Below are positions 8,788-18,048 of a DNA stretch of 64,000 bases, in pieces; positions within the stretch are counted from its first letter, which is position 1; each line of letters starts with the position of its first letter. The notes below the pieces were generated by a model, which made no database searches, was not told the DNA's origin, and saw only the letters and a program-made list of their open reading frames with translations. Source of the stretch: Pelagibacteraceae bacterium AG-404-N13 (GTDB lineage Bacteria > Pseudomonadota > Alphaproteobacteria > Pelagibacterales > Pelagibacteraceae); NCBI GenBank assembly GCA_003216255.1, contig QCJD01000006.1, positions 1 through 64,000 on the forward strand, read 5' to 3'. The position numbers and the translations under genes are program-made.

Positions 8788-9656
8788 TTATTTAAAACTC
8801 GACCTGCAACAGTATTTAGCTTTTCTATTGTTTTTTTTGATCTTTTTTCAGGCGCAGTTATTATTGCTACATCTAAACAATTATTAGTGGGGTCATTAGG
8901 ATCAATATGGTTTTCAAAATTATTAATTAAATTTTTAATCATATTTTTTGCTTTTGCAGCATTATCTAAAAGAACTTTAATAACTTGTTGTACATCAACA
9001 TTTTCATGATCTGGATGCCAACAATCATAATCTGTAACCATAGACACAGAAGCATATCTAATTTCTGCTTCTCTAGCTAATTTAGCTTCTGGCATATTGG
9101 TCATTCCAATAACATCTGCTTTCCATGATCTATATAAATTTGATTCTGCTAAAGTTGAAAATTGAGGTCCTTCCATAACAACATAAGTACCTCCTCTTTG
9201 ATAAGGAATTTTTTCATTATTTATTGCCTCTTCACATGCATTCATTAAAGCTTTTGATGTTGGATGCGCCATAGATACATGGGCGACTATATCTTCGTCA
9301 AAAAATGTTTTTTTTCTAGCAAAAGTTCTATCAATAAATTGATCAACTAAAACAAACTTTCCTGGAGGTAAATTTTCTTTTAATGAACCAACTGCAGAAA
9401 CTGAAACAATATCTGTTACGCCTAGTTGTTTTAAAGCATCTATATTTGCTCTAAAATTTATATTAGATGGGGAAATAAAATGCCCCTTACCATGTCTTGG
9501 TAAAAAATAAACTTCTTTACCATTATATTTAGTTTTTAATATCTGGTCAGAAGGAGACCCCCAAGGCGTACTAATTTTTAATAGTTCTCTATCTTTGAAT
9601 TCCTCAACATCATATAAGCCACTTCCACCAATTATCGCCAATTTATCATTTGCCAT
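8784..9656 (-). CDS. mtnP: S-methyl-5'-thioadenosine phosphorylase
   Basis: The 290-residue protein is a class II nucleoside phosphorylase. The N-terminal GGSGLYDVEEF motif and RHGKGHFISPSNINFRAN region bind phosphate and ribose, VVMEGPQFST is the family signature, and GMTNMPEAKLAREAEI and the VTDYDCWH segment form the purine side. It cleaves methylthioadenosine to adenine and methylthioribose-1-phosphate. The divergently transcribed apt gene starts about 40 bases away and would recover the adenine, while mtnA downstream takes the sugar phosphate. Confidence 0.95.
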   Translation of the reverse strand: MANDKLAIIGGSGLYDVEEFKDRELLKISTPWGSPSDQILKTKYNGKEVYFLPRHGKGHFISPSNINFRANIDALKQLGVTDIVSVSAVGSLKENLPPGKFVLVDQFIDRTFARKKTFFDEDIVAHVSMAHPTSKALMNACEEAINNEKIPYQRGGTYVVMEGPQFSTLAESNLYRSWKADVIGMTNMPEAKLAREAEIRYASVSMVTDYDCWHPDHENVDVQQVIKVLLDNAAKAKNMIKNLINNFENHIDPNDPTNNCLDVAIITAPEKRSKKTIEKLNTVAGRVLNK

Positions 9657-9698
9657 AAATGAAAAATAATTTATTTATTACTATAATTCAAAAGAATT

Positions 9699-10226
9699 AT
9701 GGATTTAAAAGAACACATAAGATCAATACCTGATTATCCTAAAAAAGGTATACTTTTTAGGGATATAACTACATTGATTAAAAATGAAAAAGCTTTTTCT
9801 GAATGTATTGATCAAATAGTAGAAAGATCAAAAAAATTTAAATTCAATAAATTGGCTGCAATAGAATCTAGAGGTTTTGTATTCGCATCAGCAGTTTCTT
9901 ATATTTTAAAAAAACCTTTTATACTTTTAAGAAAAAAAAATAAATTACCTGCAGAAGTTCATTCTATCGATTTTGAATTGGAATATGGAAAAGCCACAAT
10001 GGAAGTTCATAAAGATGCTTTTGATCAAGATGACTCGGTACTATTAATTGATGATTTAATTGCTACTGGCGGCACAGCTGAAGCAGCTGCAAAATTGATA
10101 GAAATTTCTAAAGGTAAAGTTGCAGGATATATTTTTGTAATAAATCTTTTTGATTTAGGCGGATGTGATAATTTAATTAAAAATGGCTATAAAGTTGAAA
10201 ATTTAATTGAATTCCCAGGACACTAA
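9699..10226 (+). CDS. apt: Adenine phosphoribosyltransferase
   Basis: The 175-residue product is a short-form Apt. The PRPP-binding motif VLLIDDLIATGGTA covers residues 114-127, the N-terminal IPDYPKKGILFRDIT motif is characteristic, and IESRGFVFA precedes the purine-binding part. It makes AMP from adenine and PRPP. Placement next to mtnP, which releases adenine, is a coherent pairing. It converges with the phosphoribosyltransferase gene at 10228 with only one base between them. Confidence 0.95.
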   Translation: MDLKEHIRSIPDYPKKGILFRDITTLIKNEKAFSECIDQIVERSKKFKFNKLAAIESRGFVFASAVSYILKKPFILLRKKNKLPAEVHSIDFELEYGKATMEVHKDAFDQDDSVLLIDDLIATGGTAEAAAKLIEISKGKVAGYIFVINLFDLGGCDNLIKNGYKVENLIEFPGH

Positions 10227-10227
10227 A

Positions 10228-10743
10228 TTATTCAAATTTAAAATCTTTAATATTAGTAGTTTCATATTTTTCGAAAGGCATATGTATCCAAGGAGAGTCT
10301 TCTAAATAATCTACGGCATAATCTGGTTTAAATTTTGAAGTCGATTTATGCCATATCACTGCAGTTTTAATTTTTTCTTCAAGATAAAATCCATAAAAAT
10401 GTTCAAGCCATTTAATACTTTTTATTAACGTTTTTCCTGAGTCAGCTAGATCATCTACTAACAAAATATGAGATCCAAGATTTGGAGTAGTCTTTGCTAA
10501 ATCTCTAGAAAATGTAAATTGACCTTGTTGGTTTTTAATATCATCGCTACTTCCATGGTATGACTCTACCGATAGGATAGCTAGAGGAACATTAAACAAA
10601 CGACTAAAAACGTCTCCAACTCTTAAACCACCTTTTGCTATACAAATGACTTGATTAAATTTCCAATTATCCTCATAAACTTTCTTTGCTAATTGTTCGA
10701 TCTTCTTATGATAATCTTCCCAAGTTATATAAATATCTTTCAT
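10228..10743 (-). CDS. Purine phosphoribosyltransferase-like protein (Gpt/Hpt-type)
   Basis: The 171-residue protein has a type I PRTase fold with the PRPP loop ILLVDDLADSGKT near residues 93-105 and an early AKGGLRVGD loop. The C-terminal hood ends with WIHMPFE, resembling xanthine/guanine phosphoribosyltransferases. It probably salvages xanthine, guanine or hypoxanthine, which matches apt and mtnP next door and guaC at 13.5 kb. The exact base preference cannot be read from the sequence. Confidence 0.8.
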   Translation of the reverse strand: MKDIYITWEDYHKKIEQLAKKVYEDNWKFNQVICIAKGGLRVGDVFSRLFNVPLAILSVESYHGSSDDIKNQQGQFTFSRDLAKTTPNLGSHILLVDDLADSGKTLIKSIKWLEHFYGFYLEEKIKTAVIWHKSTSKFKPDYAVDYLEDSPWIHMPFEKYETTNIKDFKFE

Positions 10744-10751
10744 AAATTTTT

Positions 10752-10828
10752 TGGTAGCGGGAAGTGGGATCGAACCACTGACCTCGGGCTTATGAGTCCC
10801 GCGCTCTAACCAACTGAGCTACCCCGCC
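10752..10828 (-). tRNA. tRNA-Met (anticodon CAT)
   Basis: The reverse strand folds as a 77-base cloverleaf with encoded 3' CCA (complement of 10752-10754). The D-arm contains AGCTCAGTTGGTTAGAGC, the anticodon loop is CTCATAA, and the T-arm is AGTGG-TTCGATC-CCACT. The acceptor pairs 1-72 rather than having the C-A mismatch of initiator tRNA, and the D-loop matches elongator tRNA-Met, so the elongator is favoured over initiator or the CAU-reading tRNA-Ile. The anticodon stem shows an A31-G39 mismatch where an A-U pair is usual. Confidence 0.93.
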
Positions 10829-10893
10829 ATTAAATTCGTATTGATATATACTACTTTTATTTTTTAGTTCAAACAAGTTTTGCTTTAAATCCG

Positions 10894-11487
10894 TTAATTT
10901 GTAATTTTTCGGATCTTCAAACTAGTCATTGCTTTATTTTTACAAAATTTGTAATCATTATCTGCTAATTTATTTCCACTTGTATCAAACAATTTCCAAT
11001 TATATTTAACGCAGTCTGTTGGTTTTTTTCCTAGTTTTAATATTTTTAATTCTACAGTTCTTGAACCACGATCTGTAACTGAGAAAGTTCTAGTCTCTCC
11101 TTTTTTCCAAAAACCTAAAGGAAACTTGCATCCATTTTTAATATATTTGGTTCCGGATTTTCTTTGATCATACACTCTACCGATACATTGGCCATCATTT
11201 GTAACGGTAAATAATTGTGTTTTTTTTATTTTTCCTTGTTTGTTTTTCTGCGTTCTTTTATAAACTTTTATTATTTCATCAGTACCTGGGTATTTCCATT
11301 CTATAGGGCCCACTATTTTTTTTCTACGTTTTTCACCAAAAATTTTATCTGCTGGAGTAAATCTAATTTCTATGTCATCCCTAATTTCTCCACCAGTGAA
11401 GAGCTCTAAAGGAATAAATCTTTCATCAGCTGATACTGGAATAATCCATAACAAATACAGAACCACGATCCCTAAAAGTTTTTTCAT
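10894..11487 (-). CDS. Secreted or periplasmic protein, unknown function
   Basis: The 197-residue product starts with a clear signal peptide (MKK, hydrophobic core, SADE cleavage region near residue 21). The mature part is basic, mostly predicted beta, and has four cysteines that could form two disulfides. No domain is recognised. It is followed 4 bases upstream on the same strand by the AEC transporter gene, so they may be co-transcribed. Confidence 0.7.
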   Translation of the reverse strand: MKKLLGIVVLYLLWIIPVSADERFIPLELFTGGEIRDDIEIRFTPADKIFGEKRRKKIVGPIEWKYPGTDEIIKVYKRTQKNKQGKIKKTQLFTVTNDGQCIGRVYDQRKSGTKYIKNGCKFPLGFWKKGETRTFSVTDRGSRTVELKILKLGKKPTDCVKYNWKLFDTSGNKLADNDYKFCKNKAMTSLKIRKITN

Positions 11488-11491
11488 TTTT

Positions 11492-12418
11492 TTAAATTGT
11501 TAAATATTCTATTGCAAAAAATATAGTACCTATTGATGCAAATGTAGAGATAAAAATTGCTTTTATTATATTTTGAGGATTTACATTATAAGCTGAGCAT
11601 AACACTATGGAAGTGGCTCCGCATGGCGCTACACTTACAAAGAAAGCTCCAGGGATTTCTTTAGGAAGACCAGCGTCAAAAAATATATATCCTATTAACA
11701 ATAAAACTAATGGAGAAATTATTAATTTTAAAATTGAAATAGATGTAGTTAGTTTATTAACAACATTATCTGTGTGAAAAGATAGTATAATACCTATTGC
11801 AAAAAGTCCTACAGGAGAAACGCATTTTGCAAGAGTTGATAAAGTGTATTCAACAGGAGTATTGTCAATTTTAAAATTGAACACAAATAAAAAAACACCA
11901 ATTAGAATAGATAATATCATTGGATTAAGAATGATATTTTTAACAAATACGAAAAATTGAACATTTCTTTTAGTTGCAAGTTCTAAAAAAAAGGCGATTA
12001 AGGATAATAAAATTACTCCATCCATTAATATAATACTTGCAACTTGAGTGACAACTTCTTCACTAAAATAAATCTGAGTTATTGGCAAAAGTAAAGTTAC
12101 ATGGTTTGATAAAGCAACAGTTAAAGCCCATATAATTGACTCCGTAATAGGTCTATTGAAAAATTTAGATGCAATTATAAAAGTAAAAATTCCACATATT
12201 GATTGCATTAGAAAGTAAGAAATTATTTGCTTTGTATCAATTTGACCAATTTCACTTTGAGCAACAAATTTAATAATTAAAGCTGGAACTGCTACATAAT
12301 ATAAAAATAAATTCAAAATTTTAGCGTGACTTAAATCAAAAACTTTGAATCTTCCAAATAAAAAACCTAGTAAGGTTATAAATATAAAAGGAGTTAATCC
12401 TAAAAAAATTGTAATCAT
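11492..12418 (-). CDS. AEC (auxin efflux carrier) family transporter
   Basis: The 308-residue protein has ten hydrophobic segments arranged as two repeated halves, as in the AEC/bile-acid-sodium-symporter-like fold. The AEC-type N-terminal LLGFLFGRFKVFD segment and the C-terminal PCGATSIVLCSAYN unwound-helix region support the call. Bacterial AEC proteins are linked to malonate, malate or other organic acids; the substrate here is unknown. Confidence 0.85.
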   Translation of the reverse strand: MITIFLGLTPFIFITLLGFLFGRFKVFDLSHAKILNLFLYYVAVPALIIKFVAQSEIGQIDTKQIISYFLMQSICGIFTFIIASKFFNRPITESIIWALTVALSNHVTLLLPITQIYFSEEVVTQVASIILMDGVILLSLIAFFLELATKRNVQFFVFVKNIILNPMILSILIGVFLFVFNFKIDNTPVEYTLSTLAKCVSPVGLFAIGIILSFHTDNVVNKLTTSISILKLIISPLVLLLIGYIFFDAGLPKEIPGAFFVSVAPCGATSIVLCSAYNVNPQNIIKAIFISTFASIGTIFFAIEYLTI

Positions 12419-12492
12419 AAGAAATTAGTTTCAATGCTATACATTATTCCATTCACTTTAAATGAGGTGGCTTGATGCAGCTAAGAATAATT

Positions 12493-13368
12493 TCAAACAT
12501 ATTTGTTAAAGAAATTTTTTAAATGCTTGATAGTTTCCTTTGGATTTTGTTCTGGTATAAAATGACCTGACTTAATGCCTGCTCCATATACTTTGTTTTT
12601 TGTATATTTTTTCCAAATTTTTAAAGAATTAAATTGTTTAGCTACTACTCCTTCTTTGCCCCATAAAACTTGTATTGGAATATTAATTAATTTTTTTCTA
12701 TCTTTTTTATCATGTTCTAAATCTATACTTGCTGAAGCTCTATAATCTTCACAAGTTGCGTGTATTCTTTTTTTTTGTTTAAAAGCTTTAAGATAAATTT
12801 GTTCTGTTCTTCCAAATTTATTATTTCCAGACCATTTATCTAAACAATTTTTCATCCATTTTCTTGGATCGCTCTCAATCATTTTTTCAGGAAGCCATTT
12901 GGGTTGAATTAAAAAAAACCAATGAAAATAAGCTTTAGCAAAATTCTTTTCGGTCATTTCGTACATATCTAGGGTAGGACAAATATCTAGCACACTCATT
13001 GCAATAACTTTATTTCTGTAATCTCTAGCTAGTCTGTGAGCTACTCTTCCACCTCGATCGTGACCAGCAATAAAAAATTTTTTAAATCCTAATTTATACA
13101 TCATCTGGACCATATCTTTGGCCATTTCTCTTTTTGAATAGTTAATGTGTTTGTTATCACTTTTTAAAACAAAGCTAGATCCATAACCTCTAAGGTCTGC
13201 TGCTATTATAGTAAATGTTTTAGAAAGTTCGTTTGCTGTTTTGTGCCACATTATATGTGTTTGAGGATAACCGTGGAGTAATAACAGAGGAGGTCCTTTG
13301 CCACCTATTCTACAAAATATTTTTCCTTTTTTTACTTTTACAAATTTTTTTTTAAAACCTTTAAACAT
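12493..13368 (-). CDS. Alpha/beta hydrolase resembling fluoroacetate (haloacetate) dehalogenase
   Basis: The 291-residue hydrolase keeps the residues that define fluoroacetate dehalogenase (FAcD), with constant spacing. The nucleophile Asp104 is followed by Arg105 and Arg108 (HDRGGR), the acid Asp128 lies in LDICPT, the halide-pocket pair is His149 and Trp150, Tyr209 lies in EDYRA, and the base His269 lies in SGHF. In the family this enzyme cleaves carbon-fluorine or carbon-chlorine bonds of haloacetates by an Asp-ester mechanism. Epoxide hydrolases share the fold but have HDWG rather than HDRG at the nucleophile. The assignment rests on motifs and remains a prediction. Confidence 0.78.
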   Translation of the reverse strand: MFKGFKKKFVKVKKGKIFCRIGGKGPPLLLLHGYPQTHIMWHKTANELSKTFTIIAADLRGYGSSFVLKSDNKHINYSKREMAKDMVQMMYKLGFKKFFIAGHDRGGRVAHRLARDYRNKVIAMSVLDICPTLDMYEMTEKNFAKAYFHWFFLIQPKWLPEKMIESDPRKWMKNCLDKWSGNNKFGRTEQIYLKAFKQKKRIHATCEDYRASASIDLEHDKKDRKKLINIPIQVLWGKEGVVAKQFNSLKIWKKYTKNKVYGAGIKSGHFIPEQNPKETIKHLKNFFNKYV

Positions 13369-13478
13369 TCTAAATTTTATTCTCAGTATATTATTAGTTG
13401 CAAATCCTTGATTATCCTAGTGTATATCATAAAGATTTAATTTGAATTTAATAAGAAGCGCTGTATAAATTCGAATTT

Positions 13479-14513
13479 GTGAGAATTGAAGAAGAGCTAA
13501 AGCTGGATTATTCAGACGTACTTTTCAGACCAAAAAGAAGTACTCTATCAAGTCGTAAAGACGTAAATCTTAAAAGAACTTACAAATTTAAATATAGTAA
13601 TAATGAGTGGTCAGGAATACCTATCATGGCTGCAAATATGGATGGTGTAGGCGAATTAGGAGTTGCCGAAAAATTATCTGAATATGGGATGATTACATGC
13701 TTAACTAAACAGCATGATGTAAAAAAGATAAAACAATTTAAAAAAATTAAATCAATATATCAAAATATTGCATTGAGTATTGGGATTAAAAAAGAAGATT
13801 TTGAAAATTTAGATAAAGTTTTAAAAGAATTTAGTTTTATTAAATTTCTTTGTATAGATGTTGCAAATGGTTACTCTGAACGTTTTAGCGCATTCTTAAA
13901 ATCTGTAAGAGATAAGTATCCAACTAAAACTATTATTGCAGGTAATGTTGTTACTGCTGATATGACGCAAGAGTTAATACTTAGTGGTGCAGATATTGTA
14001 AAAGTAGGTATTGGTCCTGGAAGTGTATGTACAACTAGAATTCAAACAGGTGTTGGCTATCCTCAACTTAGTGCAGTTATTGAATGTGCTGATGCAGCAC
14101 ACGGTTTAGGAGCTCATATGATTGCGGATGGCGGATGCACATGTCCTGGTGATGTAGCAAAAGGTTTTGGTGGTGGAGCTGATTTTGTTATGCTTGGTGG
14201 AATGTTTGCAGGTCATGATGAAGGTAAAGGTAAAATTGTTAAATCAAATGGTTCAAAATATATTGAGTTTTATGGTTCAAGCTCTGATACAGCAAACAAT
14301 AAACATTATGGTGGTTTATCCTCTTACAGAAGTAGTGAGGGAAGAACCGTAAGAGTAAAATATAGAGGAAAAATCAAAGATACAATTCAAAATATACTTG
14401 GTGGAATTAGAAGTAGCTGCACTTATGTTGGTGCGCCTTCTTTAAAGCAACTAAGCAAATGCACTACTTTTGTAAGAGTTGCAAAACAATTTAACGATAC
14501 TTTCGTTAAATAA
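13479..14513 (+). CDS. guaC: GMP reductase
   Basis: The 344-residue TIM-barrel protein belongs to the IMPDH/GMPR family. The catalytic Cys184 lies in GIGPGSVCTTRIQTGVGYPQ, the phosphate loop is in MLGGMFAGHDEG, and there is no CBS insert, which distinguishes GMP reductase from IMP dehydrogenase. It converts GMP to IMP with NADPH. The start is GTG at 13479, giving the usual N-terminus with LDYSDVLFRPKRS. It adds to the purine-salvage genes nearby. Confidence 0.93.
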   Translation: MRIEEELKLDYSDVLFRPKRSTLSSRKDVNLKRTYKFKYSNNEWSGIPIMAANMDGVGELGVAEKLSEYGMITCLTKQHDVKKIKQFKKIKSIYQNIALSIGIKKEDFENLDKVLKEFSFIKFLCIDVANGYSERFSAFLKSVRDKYPTKTIIAGNVVTADMTQELILSGADIVKVGIGPGSVCTTRIQTGVGYPQLSAVIECADAAHGLGAHMIADGGCTCPGDVAKGFGGGADFVMLGGMFAGHDEGKGKIVKSNGSKYIEFYGSSSDTANNKHYGGLSSYRSSEGRTVRVKYRGKIKDTIQNILGGIRSSCTYVGAPSLKQLSKCTTFVRVAKQFNDTFVK

Positions 14514-14515
14514 AC

Positions 14516-16957
14516 TTATTTCTTATAATTTTTTTGATTTAATGGTTTTTCTAAAAGATCAACTGGATATTTTTGCTTTTCAACTTCAATAAAAATATTT
14601 TTATCTTTAAGAGTTTCATAAGTATTTCCTGAATTAACATATCCAAAGGATAGATTTTTTTCAAAACAAAAAGAATAATTTCCTGAGGTAGTTCGTCCAA
14701 TTATTTTATCATCTAAATAAATAGGTTCATCATGTAAAAGTAAAGGTTCACCAGGTTTACTATGTTTTAAAGTAAACATCATTAATCTTTTATCTAATTT
14801 TTCATCTTTAATTTTTAAAAGAGCTTCTTTTCCTATAAAATCTACATTTTTCTTAAAACTGATCGCGAATTTTAAACCTGCTTGGTATTGATTTTCTTCT
14901 GGCGAAATATCATGACCCCAATGAATAAAGCCACTTTCCATTCTCATAATATCCATGGCATGCATACCACAATTGCTTAATTTATATTTTTTTCCTTTTT
15001 CAATAATTAAATTATAAATATCTCTTGCTTTATTGGTTTCTATGTAAAGTTCAAAACCAAGTTCACCTACATAAGATAACCTTTGTGCCCATATTTTATT
15101 TTGATTAATTGTGACATACTTAGCTGTTCCAAATTTGAAATTTTCACTTGAATAATCATCGTTGCTTAAATCTTTCATTAAATCTATACTTTTTGGACCA
15201 AATACACCGAGTACACACAAATCATCCGTAACATCTTTTAATTTAACGTTTTCTGATAAATATTTTTCTATGTGAAATTTATCATGCTCTTTGTTAGCTG
15301 CTGCAGTTATAATCCTAAAAGAATTTTCTCCAATATTAACAACTGTTAAATCTGTTTCTATACCACCATCTTTATTTAACATTTGAGTATAAGTACATTT
15401 TCCAATTTCATTTTTAATATTTGCTGTGCATATTTTTTGAAGTTCGTCATGAACTGCCTCTCCATATAGTTCATATTTTGAGAAAGGGGTTAATTCAAAT
15501 AAACCAACATTTTTTCTTGCATTTTTTGTTTCAAATTCTGCTGCAGGATACCAATTTTGATAATTATAAGAATATTCATACTCAGCTTTTTCACCATTTT
15601 TTGAAAACCACATTGGTCTTTCATAACCACTTGAAACACCAAAACATGCTCCAGCTTTTTTAAGCTCCTCATGATAAGGAACTAATTTTTGATTTCTTGA
15701 GGTTTTGTGTTGTTTAAATGGCCAGTGCATTCCATAAAGGTCTCCTAATGTTTCTGTAATTCTTTCTTTAAGAAAATTTGCATCAGAATGAAAATTTTGA
15801 AATCTTTTAATATCATAGATAAATAAATCTTCATTTATATGACCATTCATTAACCATTCTGCTGTAACTTTTCCAACTCCCCCTCCGCTTCCAATTCCAA
15901 TACTATTTAAACCACAGCAAGCAAATAAATTTTTAACTCCTGGAACTTCTCCTAAAAGAGAGTTTGTATCTGGTGTAAAAGATTCTGGTCCAACAAAAAA
16001 TTTTCTAATTCCAGCTTTTTCTAAAATTGGAACTCTCTTTAACGCAGCCTCTAAATATGGTTCAAAATGTTCAAAATTTTCTGGGAATTCACCGAATGAA
16101 AAATCTTCTGGAACTCTATTAGTTTTTTTAAAGGCTGGGATTGATTTTCTTTCAAATATTCCAATCAACATTTTCCCAGCATCTTCTTTTAAATATAAAC
16201 AATCATCAAAATCTCTTAAAACTGGTATATTTTTTGGCAATTCACTTAAACCCTCTGTGATTACATAGAAATGTTCTGCGGGATATAACGGAACACTAAA
16301 ACCAGTATCCTCACCAATTTGTCTAGACCACATTCCTGCTGCTAAAATAATATATTCACACTCTATAGTTTGACCATTAACAATTACTCCTGAAACTCTG
16401 CCATTTTTTTTTATGATTTTTTTTACTGGTGATTTTTCAAAAATCTTAACTCCCTCTTTTCTTGCTGCCTTTGCTAATAAATTTGTTACGCCGATTGGGT
16501 CAGCTTGACCATCACCTGGCATAAAAATCCCACCCAAAATATCTTTATCATTAATAATTGGATAAATTTTTTTAATTTCATCAATATTTAAAACTTCAAC
16601 ATTTACATCATACAGTTGAGCTGTAGTTGCTTGCCTTTTAAGTTCTTGCCATCTTCCTTTTGTAGTTGCAATTGAAAGTGCTCCATTTAATTTTAATCCA
16701 CTAGAAAAATCTACTTCTTTTTCTAGTTTTTTATAAAGCTCTAAAGAATATTTTCTTATTTTAGTTATCCCTGCAGATGGGCCTAACTGACTAACAAGAC
16801 CAGCAGCATGCCATGTGGTGCCAGATGTAAGTTGATCTCTTTCAAGTAATATTACATCCTTCCAACCAAATTTTGCTAAATGGTATGCGCATGAAGTTCC
16901 AATTACGCCTCCACCAATAACAACAACTTTTGCACTTTTAGGTAATTCTTTAATCAT
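14516..16957 (-). CDS. Dimethylglycine/sarcosine dehydrogenase-like flavoprotein with GcvT domain (paralogue 1)
   Basis: The 813-residue protein has an N-terminal DAO-type FAD domain (GGGVIG at 15-20; TTWHAAG with His50, the residue that binds FAD covalently in this family) and a C-terminal GcvT-like folate domain (YVGELGFELYIE, MHAMDIMRMESGFIHWGHD). Family members demethylate dimethylglycine or sarcosine, passing the one-carbon unit to tetrahydrofolate and electrons to ETF. It lies 32 bases after fbpC, so it may be transcribed with the iron transporter. Substrate specificity among the three paralogues in the window is not resolved. Confidence 0.87.
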   Translation of the reverse strand: MIKELPKSAKVVVIGGGVIGTSCAYHLAKFGWKDVILLERDQLTSGTTWHAAGLVSQLGPSAGITKIRKYSLELYKKLEKEVDFSSGLKLNGALSIATTKGRWQELKRQATTAQLYDVNVEVLNIDEIKKIYPIINDKDILGGIFMPGDGQADPIGVTNLLAKAARKEGVKIFEKSPVKKIIKKNGRVSGVIVNGQTIECEYIILAAGMWSRQIGEDTGFSVPLYPAEHFYVITEGLSELPKNIPVLRDFDDCLYLKEDAGKMLIGIFERKSIPAFKKTNRVPEDFSFGEFPENFEHFEPYLEAALKRVPILEKAGIRKFFVGPESFTPDTNSLLGEVPGVKNLFACCGLNSIGIGSGGGVGKVTAEWLMNGHINEDLFIYDIKRFQNFHSDANFLKERITETLGDLYGMHWPFKQHKTSRNQKLVPYHEELKKAGACFGVSSGYERPMWFSKNGEKAEYEYSYNYQNWYPAAEFETKNARKNVGLFELTPFSKYELYGEAVHDELQKICTANIKNEIGKCTYTQMLNKDGGIETDLTVVNIGENSFRIITAAANKEHDKFHIEKYLSENVKLKDVTDDLCVLGVFGPKSIDLMKDLSNDDYSSENFKFGTAKYVTINQNKIWAQRLSYVGELGFELYIETNKARDIYNLIIEKGKKYKLSNCGMHAMDIMRMESGFIHWGHDISPEENQYQAGLKFAISFKKNVDFIGKEALLKIKDEKLDKRLMMFTLKHSKPGEPLLLHDEPIYLDDKIIGRTTSGNYSFCFEKNLSFGYVNSGNTYETLKDKNIFIEVEKQKYPVDLLEKPLNQKNYKK

Positions 16958-16989
16958 TTATATAAATATAATATTTAATATATCTATAT

Positions 16990-18048
16990 TCAAAAACAAA
17001 CAATGTGGTCAATATTGATTGGTCTTTTAATACCAAATTTTTCATCTACCTCATGCTGATGTATGTGATGAGAGTGTACAAATACTGGAATTAATGTTTT
17101 GCTATCAGTTCTAAGAGTATAAATAAAATTAGTACCTCTAAACTTTCTATCAACTACTTCTAATTTTAAATTACTTTTATCATCATGTTCTAAATCTTCT
17201 GGCTGAAGTAAAAGTTTAACATTAGATCCTTTTGGATAATGTTTTATAAAATTTCCTTTTATAGTACCTAAATCTTTATTTTCTAAACTATCTTCACCTG
17301 TAACCTTTGCAGGTATTAAAATTCCTCTATTTAAAAAGTTTACAACCTCGATAGAATTAGGAAAATGATAAACATTATAAGGATCATCATATTGTCTAAG
17401 TTGTCCATTTAAAATTATTCCACATTTGCTGCCTAAATAAAAAGCCTCATAAGAGTCGTGAGTTACTATGATTGTGGTAATTTTTGAATTGGTTAATATT
17501 TGTTTAAGCTCTACTTGTATTTCTTCTTTAAAACTTTGATCAACATTCGATAATGGCTCATCCAATAATAATAAATCTGGGTGTGAAATTAGTGATCTTG
17601 CTAAAGAAGCTCTTTGGGCCTCCCCTGCACTAATCTCATGTGGATATTTATTTAAAATTTTTTTTAAGTTTAAAAACTTAATTGTATCCTTAATAGTAAT
17701 TTTTCTTTTTTTTCCTAATTTTCTCTCAGCACCTAAATTAATATTTTTTTCAACAGTATAATGTGGGAATAAACTGTTTTCCTGAAATGACAAAGCTATA
17801 CTTCTATCTTCTGGATCTACGTGATTATCCTTTGATGAGAGAACTTTGTTTTTTAAAGTTATTTTACCGTTTTTTAATTTTTCTAAACCAGCTATTGTTC
17901 TAAGTATAGTAGTTTTGCCTATACCAGATGGTCCAAGTAAGCAAACAATATCACCTTCATTTTTAATAGATAAATTAACATTATTTACTTTATTTTTGCC
18001 GCCAGCAGCAAAAGAAGCATTTTCAATTTCTAAAAAATTTTTACTCAT
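16990..18048 (-). CDS. fbpC: Iron(III) ABC transporter ATP-binding protein
   Basis: The 352-residue ATPase has Walker A GPSGIGKTT near residue 38, a signature motif in the variant form ISAGEAQRA, Walker B LLLLDEPLSN and the switch His in IIVTHDSYEA. A C-terminal extension of about 100 residues matches the regulatory domain of FbpC/MalK-type ATPases. It overlaps the permease gene by 8 bases. It energises uptake of ferric iron delivered by the FbpA-type binding protein upstream. Confidence 0.9.
   Translation of the reverse strand: MSKNFLEIENASFAAGGKNKVNNVNLSIKNEGDIVCLLGPSGIGKTTILRTIAGLEKLKNGKITLKNKVLSSKDNHVDPEDRSIALSFQENSLFPHYTVEKNINLGAERKLGKKRKITIKDTIKFLNLKKILNKYPHEISAGEAQRASLARSLISHPDLLLLDEPLSNVDQSFKEEIQVELKQILTNSKITTIIVTHDSYEAFYLGSKCGIILNGQLRQYDDPYNVYHFPNSIEVVNFLNRGILIPAKVTGEDSLENKDLGTIKGNFIKHYPKGSNVKLLLQPEDLEHDDKSNLKLEVVDRKFRGTNFIYTLRTDSKTLIPVFVHSHHIHQHEVDEKFGIKRPINIDHIVCF

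Noticed and set aside
10752-10828. Initiator tRNA-fMet or CAU-type tRNA-Ile
   Set aside because: Position 1-72 is paired rather than C-A mismatched, and the D-arm matches elongator tRNA-Met; the tRNA-Ile2 option cannot be fully excluded but is less likely.
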